DNA of 52,636 bases from Roseibium sp. MMSF_3544 (lineage in GTDB: Bacteria > Pseudomonadota > Alphaproteobacteria > Rhizobiales > Stappiaceae): NCBI RefSeq assembly GCF_030732845.1, contig NZ_JASHKA010000034.1, forward strand, positions 1 to 52,636. Direction: 5' to 3'. Below, in pieces: positions 46,652 through 52,636 of this stretch. Made by a program: the position numbers and the translations under genes. The notes below the pieces were generated by a model. The model was not told where the DNA came from. It saw only the letters and a program-made list of their open reading frames with translations, and ran no database searches. Each line of letters begins with the position of its first letter. The first letter of the stretch is position 1.

Positions 46652-47557
46652 ATGACCTTTGACCTCAAACCCTATCTGGCAGAACGGGCGCGGCACGTGG
46701 AGGCGACGTTGGAGACGATCCTGTCGCCGGAAAGCCAGGCAAAGGAAATCACGCGCCCGCCGCGTCTGCTTGCGGCCATGCGCCATGGCGCCCTCAACGG
46801 CGGCAAGCGCTTGCGTCCCGTCCTCGTCCTTGAGGCTGCCAAGTTGTTCAAACGCGAGGATGAAGGCGTCCTTCAGGCGGCTTGCGCCCTGGAACTGGTC
46901 CACTGCTATTCACTCATTCATGACGATCTGCCGGCCATGGATGACGACGACCTGCGCCGGGGTCAGCCAACCGTTCACAAAGCATTTGACGAGGCGACCG
47001 CGATTCTTGCCGGCGACGCCCTGTTGACCCTCGCATTTGACGTGATTGCCGGCGACGCGGTTCATGACGATCCGGCAGTCAGGCTTTTGCTGTCTCGAGA
47101 GCTGTCCCGGGCATCGGGGCTTGGCGGAATGGCGGGCGGACAGATGCTTGATCTGGAATCCGAACACCGCGATCGTACCGAGATGGAAATCCGGCTGCTT
47201 CAATCCATGAAAACCGGAGCCCTGCTGCGGTTTGCGTGCCGTGCCGGAGCTCTTTTGGCAAATGCGCCGATTGAAGATGTGGAGCGCCTCAGCCGCTTCG
47301 GTGAGGTGATCGGCCTTGCCTTCCAGCTTGCGGACGATCTTCTCGACGTTGAAGCCAGCCCTGAGGCCATGGGCAAGGCCACCGGCAAGGATGCCGAGGC
47401 CGGCAAGGCAACCCTGGTCGGGCTCTGGGGTGCTGAGAAAACGCATGCCGAACTGACAAGCCTGCTCACCGAGGCAGAAACGCTTCTTGCCGAATACGGT
47501 GATCGTGCAAGCACGCTGACCGCACTTGCGGACTACATCGTCAAGCGCCAGAACTAG
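46652..47557 (+). CDS. ispA: Polyprenyl (farnesyl) diphosphate synthase
   Basis: A 301-aa isoprenyl diphosphate synthase making C15 (or C10/C20) prenyl diphosphates. First aspartate-rich motif IHDDLPAMDDDDLRRGQPT (about residue 90), second LADDLLDVEASPEA, with GGKRLRPVLV upstream. Start ATG 46652 (MTFDLKPYLA) fits the family; the frame is open to 46529 but that extension is low-complexity and lacks similarity. Chain length cannot be read with certainty; short-chain IspA type is most likely by length. Confidence 0.88.
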   Translation: MTFDLKPYLAERARHVEATLETILSPESQAKEITRPPRLLAAMRHGALNGGKRLRPVLVLEAAKLFKREDEGVLQAACALELVHCYSLIHDDLPAMDDDDLRRGQPTVHKAFDEATAILAGDALLTLAFDVIAGDAVHDDPAVRLLLSRELSRASGLGGMAGGQMLDLESEHRDRTEMEIRLLQSMKTGALLRFACRAGALLANAPIEDVERLSRFGEVIGLAFQLADDLLDVEASPEAMGKATGKDAEAGKATLVGLWGAEKTHAELTSLLTEAETLLAEYGDRASTLTALADYIVKRQN

Positions 47558-47612
47558 TGAGTCTTCTGCCAATCAGTCGGTTACGCACCCAAACCAGGAT
47601 CGCTCGCGCAGC

Positions 47613-48557
47613 TTATTCCGCCGCACCGCTCGGGTTGCTGGCTACATGGCGGCCAAAGTCCGGTGCATCGGTTTCCTGACCCGCTTCGATGATCGAGCGG
47701 CGGATGCCTCTCGTGCGGGTAAAGAGGTCGAAAAGCATCTGGCCGTCGCCCCAGCGGATCGCCCGTTGCATCGCCGACAGATCCTCGGAAAACCTGGCAA
47801 GCATTTCCAGGATCGCTTCCTTGTTGTTGAGGCAGACGTCCCGCCACATGGTCGGATCCGACGCCGCAAGACGGGTAAAGTCGCGGAAACCCGAGGCCGA
47901 ATACTTGATCACCTGCGACTTGGTCACAGTCGCCAGGTCATCGGCGGTTCCCACGATATTGTAGGCAATCAGATGAGGCAGGTGCGAGACGATCGCCAGC
48001 ACCAGATCATGATGCTTCGGCTCCATGAGATCCACATCCGAGCCACAGCCCTGCCAGAACGCCTTGAGCTTCTCCAGCGCCACCGGATCGGTATTTTCAG
48101 AGGGCGTCAGGATGCACCAGCGCTGGTCGAACAGGGTCGCAAACCCGGCGTCCGGGCCAGAATGCTCCGTACCCGCAATCGGGTGTCCCGGTATGAAGTG
48201 AACACCCTCCGGTATATGCGGGCTGACTTGTGCGACGACCGATTCTTTCGTCGATCCGACGTCGCTGACGATCGCGCCCTTCTTCAAGGCCGGAGCGATC
48301 CACTTGGCGACTGCCTCGTTTGCACCAACCGGCACGCACAGGATCACGAGATCTGCGCCCTCGACAGCAACGGCGGCATCAAGCGCATAGTGATCGCCAA
48401 GGCCAAGTTCTTCCGCGCGCTGCAGGGTGACCGGCGACCGGGTGGAGATGGATATTTCTTTTACCAGTCCGCGCTGACGAGCCACCTGGGCAATAGATGA
48501 CCCGATCAGGCCAATACCGATCAGGGCCATGCGTTCAAAAAGGGGAGCACCGGTCAT
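47613..48557 (-). CDS. tyrC: Prephenate/arogenate dehydrogenase
   Basis: A 314-aa NAD(P)-linked enzyme of tyrosine synthesis. N-terminal Rossmann motif MALIGIGLIGSSIAQVARQ, later DVGSTKESVV, HFIPGHPIAGTEHSGPDAGF and a helical C-terminal domain. Start 48557 (MTGAPLFER), 18 bp after the hisC stop, same strand; third gene of the aromatic/histidinol-aminotransferase run. Confidence 0.93.
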   Translation of the reverse strand: MTGAPLFERMALIGIGLIGSSIAQVARQRGLVKEISISTRSPVTLQRAEELGLGDHYALDAAVAVEGADLVILCVPVGANEAVAKWIAPALKKGAIVSDVGSTKESVVAQVSPHIPEGVHFIPGHPIAGTEHSGPDAGFATLFDQRWCILTPSENTDPVALEKLKAFWQGCGSDVDLMEPKHHDLVLAIVSHLPHLIAYNIVGTADDLATVTKSQVIKYSASGFRDFTRLAASDPTMWRDVCLNNKEAILEMLARFSEDLSAMQRAIRWGDGQMLFDLFTRTRGIRRSIIEAGQETDAPDFGRHVASNPSGAAE

Positions 48558-48574
48558 TTTGTTATGTTCTGCCC

Positions 48575-49678
48575 TCAGGCTTTTCCCAGAAAGTCTTTCA
48601 AGTGTTGCAAGACGGCCCGGTTTGCCTCTTCGGAGCCGACCGTCATGCGCAGCGAGTTCGGCAGGCCGTAGTTTCCGACCTGGCGCAGCACGCATCCCCG
48701 TTCCAGAAGATAGGCATCCGCGTCCACTGCGCGCTTGCCGTCTTCATCTGGAAAATGGATCAGGACGAAATTGCCGACGCTTGGAACGACTTCAAGACCG
48801 AGTTTTTCCAGCTCTTCGGTGATCCAGGGCAGCCAGGCATCGTTGTGTTCGATCGCCCTGGTGACAAACTCGCGGTCCTTGACCGCGGCAATGCCGGCAG
48901 CGATCGCCATGCCCGAAACGTTGAAGGGGCCGCGAATGCGGTTCAGTGCATCGATGATGTGAGACGGACCAAAACCCCAGCCAATGCGCAGATTGGCCAG
49001 ACCGTAAATCTTCGAAAACGTCCGCGTCATGACCACGTTTTGCGATGTCGCCGCAAGTTCAATCCCGCTTTCATAGTCGTTCTTGCGCACATACTCGGCA
49101 TAGGCCGCATCAAGAACCAGAAGCACATGCGGCGGCAGGCCCTCGTGCAGACGCTTGATATCCTCGAACGGCAGGTAGGTGCCTGTCGGATTGTTCGGAT
49201 TGGCAACGAAGACCATCTTGGTCTTGTCCGTGACCCTGGCCAGGATCGCATCAACATCGGTTTTCAGGCCGGTTTCCGGCGCAACGACGGGCGTCGCACC
49301 TGCTGACCTGATGGCAATGTCATAGATCAGGAAACCGTGCTCGGAATAGATCGCCTCATCGCCGGGGCCAAGATAGGCATAGGCCAGAAAGCTCAGGATT
49401 TCATCAGACCCGGCACCGCAGATGATCCGGTCGGGATGCAGCCCGTAGGTCTCGGCAATAGCATCCCTCAGCTCGATCGCGGCGCCATCCGGGTAGAGTT
49501 CCAGGTTATGAGCAACGGTCTCAATCGCGGCCTTGGCGGCCGGACTGGCGCCCAGCGGGGTTTCGTTGGACGAAAGCTTGTGCAGGGTCTTCCCGTGCGT
49601 GCCTTTTGATTTTCCCGGAACATAAGCGGCAATATCCAGGACACCTGCCTTGGGTTCGGGGCGATCCGGTCTGGTCAC
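48575..49678 (-). CDS. hisC: Histidinol-phosphate aminotransferase
   Basis: A 367-aa fold-type I PLP enzyme. It converts imidazole-acetol phosphate to histidinol phosphate and in many alphaproteobacteria also transaminates aromatic oxo acids. Seen: KLSSNETPLGASP, NPNNPTGTYLP, the PLP lysine in TFSKIYGLANLRIGW and C-terminal GLPNSLRMTVGSEEANR. Start GTG 49678 is chosen: GAGGGA lies six bases upstream, and earlier in-frame ATGs fall inside the previous gene. Between chorismate mutase and tyrC genes, which supports an aromatic role. Confidence 0.92.
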   Translation of the reverse strand: MTRPDRPEPKAGVLDIAAYVPGKSKGTHGKTLHKLSSNETPLGASPAAKAAIETVAHNLELYPDGAAIELRDAIAETYGLHPDRIICGAGSDEILSFLAYAYLGPGDEAIYSEHGFLIYDIAIRSAGATPVVAPETGLKTDVDAILARVTDKTKMVFVANPNNPTGTYLPFEDIKRLHEGLPPHVLLVLDAAYAEYVRKNDYESGIELAATSQNVVMTRTFSKIYGLANLRIGWGFGPSHIIDALNRIRGPFNVSGMAIAAGIAAVKDREFVTRAIEHNDAWLPWITEELEKLGLEVVPSVGNFVLIHFPDEDGKRAVDADAYLLERGCVLRQVGNYGLPNSLRMTVGSEEANRAVLQHLKDFLGKA

Positions 49679-49706
49679 GTTGCTTCCCTCATTCACGTCG
49701 TCTCGT

Positions 49707-50573
49707 TCACTCTTGCGGTTCGTCGGCGCCGAACGCGTCGTCCGCATCGCTTTCGCCATCAATCGGTGCTGCATAGCCACCGACACGCCGCAGCACGTTC
49801 GGCTCCGCGCCGGCCGCAACACAGGCCTTCAGCGCGTCTTCTTCGGTCAGTTCTCCCGAAATCGCCAGCAAGGCATCAACGCCGCTCGCCGAGCGGAAGA
49901 AACTAAGCACCTCAATGCCCTGATCCATGAGCTTGCCCGGCAGGATATCTGACCAGCGAGCGTCATAGACCGCAACGTCGGCCTTGTCGACCAGGCTCCC
50001 GGCCTTGGCGAGAACAAGAGCCGGGAGATCTGCCGGCCGCTCGTCCAGAACGACAAAAGGAAGTCGTGCCCGGACAAGAGCGCCCGCTTCGCTCAGCCCC
50101 CGCCACCAGGGCAGCTCCGCACGCTCGTTCAGCGCGACAAGTCCAATCGCCGTATCCGACACACCGACGGCGTCGACCACATCTGCAGCATCGCTGCACG
50201 GGTCCAGCTCGGCTGAAAATCCGAAATAGAATCGGGTCAGATCGAACAGATCGATCAGATCCGCGCCACCATCGAGATAGATGACGGTGTCCGTTTGCGG
50301 GTTTACACAAGCACAGATGATGTCCCGCCAGATGTGTTCGACCGTTGCCAACGGCAGAACACCTGAATGACGTTCCACCAATTGTCGAACACTGTCCGCG
50401 TCCCGTTCCGGACGGAAGGAGCCTGCCGAGCCCCCGGCGGCTTCCTCCAAAGACCTTAGGTCGGCTTCCACACGGGCACGGTCCATCAAGGCCTGATGGA
50501 TACGCGTGTCGATCTCGTCGACGCGCGCGCGCAGGTCGTCAGGTTTCGTCCCGCTGTCCGGTGTATTCGGCAT
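49707..50573 (-). CDS. Chorismate mutase family protein
   Basis: A 288-aa protein. Residues about 10-95 are the AroQ helical chorismate mutase domain (DDLRARVDEIDTRIHQALMD, with the catalytic Arg and later RVEADLRSLEE). The rest is a long unassigned domain without the TRF motif of prephenate dehydratase. It would turn chorismate into prephenate, feeding TyrC. ATG 50573. First gene of the minus-strand operon with hisC and tyrC; divergent from metX. Confidence 0.85.
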   Translation of the reverse strand: MPNTPDSGTKPDDLRARVDEIDTRIHQALMDRARVEADLRSLEEAAGGSAGSFRPERDADSVRQLVERHSGVLPLATVEHIWRDIICACVNPQTDTVIYLDGGADLIDLFDLTRFYFGFSAELDPCSDAADVVDAVGVSDTAIGLVALNERAELPWWRGLSEAGALVRARLPFVVLDERPADLPALVLAKAGSLVDKADVAVYDARWSDILPGKLMDQGIEVLSFFRSASGVDALLAISGELTEEDALKACVAAGAEPNVLRRVGGYAAPIDGESDADDAFGADEPQE

Positions 50574-50650
50574 CCGATGATCCAACTTATGTTTTGTCGT
50601 CAGCGGCGCATAGTCATAGGGATGTGATCGCCCAAACGCAAAAGAAAACA

Positions 50651-50679
50651 TTGACTCTGCAAGCCCGGCACGGCTAGGT
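50651..50679 (+). promoter_or_regulatory. Weak promoter candidate for metX
   Basis: TTGACT, 17 bases, CTAGGT, 55 bp before the metX start. No SAM-II-like riboswitch could be recognised in 50574-50733. Confidence 0.3.
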
Positions 50680-50733
50680 CGCCAGTCTGTCCGAAATCCC
50701 ATGCTCAAAACCTGAAGACCGCCCAGCTTAATC

Positions 50734-51936
50734 ATGCCCGCTGACAGCAACAATCCGGCATCCCTGAACGACCTTAAGGCAAGCGAAGCCGAAACGCCGT
50801 CCAGCAAGCTCGTGCGGTTTCCTGAAGACGAGGCGCTTGAACTGGATTCGGGGACCAGGCTGGGCCCCTGGCAAATCGCGTATGAGACCTACGGTACGCT
50901 GAATGCGGACAAGACAAACGCCATTGTTGTCTGCCATGCCCTGACCGGTGATCAGTACGTCGCCTCGACCAATCCGGTGACGGGCAAACCCGGCTGGTGG
51001 CACCTGATGGTGGGACCGGGCAAGCCGATCGATACCAATCACTACTTTGTCATCTGCGCCAATGTTCTGGGTGGTTGTCTCGGCACGACCGGGCCGGCAA
51101 CCATCGACCCGGCGACCGGAGCGCCTTACGGGCTCAACCTGCCTGTCATCACGATCCGCGACATGGTGCGTGCGCAGGCCCGGCTGGTCGATCATCTCGG
51201 CATCGAGACAATTTTTGCCGTCATTGGCGGCTCCATGGGGGGCATGCAGGTTCTTCAATGGGCAGCAAGCTACCCGGAGCGCGTGTTCGCAGCCGTTCCA
51301 ATTGCCGCTTCAGCGCGACACACGTCGCAGAACATCGCGTTTCATGAGGTTGGGCGCCAGGCGATTATGGCAGATCCCAACTGGGCCGGTGGCAACTACA
51401 TCCAGGAAGATGTCCGCCCGACCAAGGGTCTCGCCGTTGCCCGCATGGCCGCGCATGTGACCTACATGTCCGACGAATCCCTTCACCAGAAATTCGGCCG
51501 TAACCTGCAGGACCGGGAAAACCTGACCTTTGGGTTCGATGCAGACTTTCAGATCGAAAGCTACCTGCGGCACCAGGGAATGACTTTTGTCGACCGGTTC
51601 GATGCCAATTCCTATCTCTACGTGACGCGCGCCATGGACTATTTCGACCTTGCGCAGGAATTCGGCGGAGCATTGCCGAATGCATTCACGGGCACGAAGA
51701 CGCGCTTTTGCGTGATGTCATTCACCTCCGACTGGCTGTTTCCGACCTCGGAGAGCCGCAGCGTCGTCAAGGCGCTCAACGCCGCCGCCGCGAACGTTTC
51801 CTTCGTCGAGATTGAGAGCGACCGGGGGCATGACTCCTTCCTGCTCGACGTGCCGGAAATGTTTGAAACCATTCAGGGCTTCATGACCGGCGCCGCGCGC
51901 GCGCGCGGCATCCCGATGCCGGGGGAGGCTGTCTGA
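50734..51936 (+). CDS. metX: Homoserine O-acetyltransferase
   Basis: A 400-aa alpha/beta-hydrolase making O-acetyl (or O-succinyl) homoserine for methionine. Seen: ALTGDQYVASTNPVTGKPGW, the nucleophile elbow GGSMGGMQVLQWAASYPERV with Ser near residue 170, and a C-terminal HDSFLLDVPEM with the catalytic His. Start ATG 50734. The stop is one base before metW. Confidence 0.95.
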   Translation: MPADSNNPASLNDLKASEAETPSSKLVRFPEDEALELDSGTRLGPWQIAYETYGTLNADKTNAIVVCHALTGDQYVASTNPVTGKPGWWHLMVGPGKPIDTNHYFVICANVLGGCLGTTGPATIDPATGAPYGLNLPVITIRDMVRAQARLVDHLGIETIFAVIGGSMGGMQVLQWAASYPERVFAAVPIAASARHTSQNIAFHEVGRQAIMADPNWAGGNYIQEDVRPTKGLAVARMAAHVTYMSDESLHQKFGRNLQDRENLTFGFDADFQIESYLRHQGMTFVDRFDANSYLYVTRAMDYFDLAQEFGGALPNAFTGTKTRFCVMSFTSDWLFPTSESRSVVKALNAAAANVSFVEIESDRGHDSFLLDVPEMFETIQGFMTGAARARGIPMPGEAV

Positions 51937-51937
51937 C

Positions 51938-52570
51938 ATGAACCTTGCACCGAAACAGACCCGTCCCGGTGAAGTCCGGGGCGATCACAGGGTCGTCGCG
52001 TCGCTGGTCCCGGTCGGTGCGCGCGTCCTCGACATCGGATCAGAGGACGGCGCCCTGCTCGATCACCTTGCGCGGGAACGGCAGGTGGACGGGCGCGGCA
52101 TCGAGCTCAGCCAGGCCGGTGTGAACCGGTGCGTGGCACGCGGCTTGTCGGTGATCCAGGGCGACGCGGACAAGGATCTCGCCGACTACCCGGACGATGC
52201 GTTCGATGTCGTCATTCTCAGCCAGACGCTGCAAGCGACCCGTGAGCCGAAAAAGGTGGTCCGAGAGCTCCTCAGGATCGGCAAGCAGGTGGTCGTCTCG
52301 ATCCCGAACTTCGCGCATTGGCGCAACCGGATGCAGCTCCTTTTCAGGGGCCGGATGCCAGTGACCAAGTATCTTCCCTACGAATGGTACGACACGCCCA
52401 ACATCCATTTCTGCTCCCTGCGTGATTTCGTCGAACTTTGCCGCGAACTGGACGCCGATGTCGAAAAGGCAATTGCCCTTAGCGCACACGGAAACAAGAT
52501 CCCCGTCAACGCGCCCTGGTGGGTCTGGAACATCGTCGCCGAACAGGCGGTGTTTCTGCTGAAGCGCTAA
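51938..52570 (+). CDS. metW: Methionine biosynthesis protein MetW
   Basis: A 210-aa methyltransferase-fold partner of MetX, needed for full methionine synthesis in several Proteobacteria. Motif I-like RVLDIGSEDGALLDHLARER, then DAFDVVILSQTLQATREPKK and the conserved FGRWKNR-type block here SIPNFAHWRNRMQLLFRGRM with YEWYDTPNIHFCS. Directly coupled to metX (tgacatg). Confidence 0.95.
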   Translation: MNLAPKQTRPGEVRGDHRVVASLVPVGARVLDIGSEDGALLDHLARERQVDGRGIELSQAGVNRCVARGLSVIQGDADKDLADYPDDAFDVVILSQTLQATREPKKVVRELLRIGKQVVVSIPNFAHWRNRMQLLFRGRMPVTKYLPYEWYDTPNIHFCSLRDFVELCRELDADVEKAIALSAHGNKIPVNAPWWVWNIVAEQAVFLLKR

Positions 52571-52596
52571 CGAAACACGAGCTGCCCAACCTGTTT

Positions 52597-52636
52597 CTGT
52601 TGACCCCCACCCCTAACCCCTCCCCACAAGGGGGAG
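52597..52636. repeat. Start of an intergenic GC hairpin repeat
   Basis: Bases after metW end in CTCCCC-ACAA-GGGGGAG, a hairpin of a type widely scattered in Rhizobiales intergenic DNA. Cut by the window end, so its extent is unknown. Confidence 0.45.

Noticed and set aside
50574..50733. SAM-II riboswitch before metX
   Set aside because: Looked for its conserved core and pseudoknot elements; not found.

Overview
The window is about 60% GC chromosomal DNA from an alphaproteobacterium. The best fit is a marine Hyphomicrobiales/Stappiaceae lineage (Roseibium/Labrenzia/Stappia type). This is inferred from gene content and order: dmdA-dmdB-acuI for DMSP demethylation, metX-metW, chorismate mutase-hisC-tyrC, mtgA-rpmF and phaR/phaA-phaB. 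No sequence search could be run, so the genus is a guess. No CRISPR array, rRNA or prophage was seen.

Layout. (1) 1-3.8 kb: M48 lipoprotein protease and thermonuclease-like protein (minus strand), tRNA-Arg(CCU), SAM methyltransferase. (2) 3.8-11.1 kb: a type VI secretion accessory module (DUF2169-pentapeptide fusion, second pentapeptide protein, DUF4150/PAAR-like protein, unrecognised 327-aa protein, DUF3540 protein), bracketed by two direct copies of a 266-bp inverted-repeat element. No T6SS core or VgrG gene is present. (3) 11.1-13.0 kb: TPR protein with a glycosyltransferase-9-like C-terminus. (4) 13.0-16.5 kb: PPK2 kinase and P-type H+-ATPase. (5) 16.5-19.9 kb: outlying Tad/Flp pilus genes (CpaC secretin, small lipoprotein, coiled-coil membrane protein, TadD-like lipoprotein). 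(6) 20.1-26.2 kb: FadR-type regulator divergent from DUF2182-DUF1326-dmdA-dmdB-acuI. (7) 26.4-30 kb: LysR regulator, rpmI-rplT, Na+/alanine symporter. (8) 30.3-36.2 kb: two small unknown proteins, multicopper oxidase, gamma-glutamyltransferase-like protein, GlcG/DUF336 protein, GNAT, PhaR. (9) 36.5-38.6 kb: phaA-phaB. (10) 38.6-41.3 kb: NMT1/SsuABC-type ABC importer, possibly with a 41-codon gene at its end. (11) 41.6-46.4 kb: DUF3299 protein, methyltransferase, YciB, another repeat copy, His-rich secreted protein, membrane protein, rpmF, mtgA. (12) 46.6-52.6 kb: ispA-like prenyl synthase, tyrC, hisC, chorismate mutase, metX, metW.

The most unusual signal is the 266-bp repeat: three full copies and one cut by the window start. 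It has perfect or near-perfect terminal inverted repeats, always the same length and orientation. Its ends read TA/GGG...CCC/TA, so a gene running into either end can stop at TAG. Four genes here end exactly that way, and one copy carries matched (compensatory) changes in both termini. The second point of interest is the T6SS module lying between two copies, with an orphan candidate effector. The third is the DMSP operon, which carries two uncharacterised metal-binding-type proteins (DUF2182, DUF1326) ahead of dmdA.
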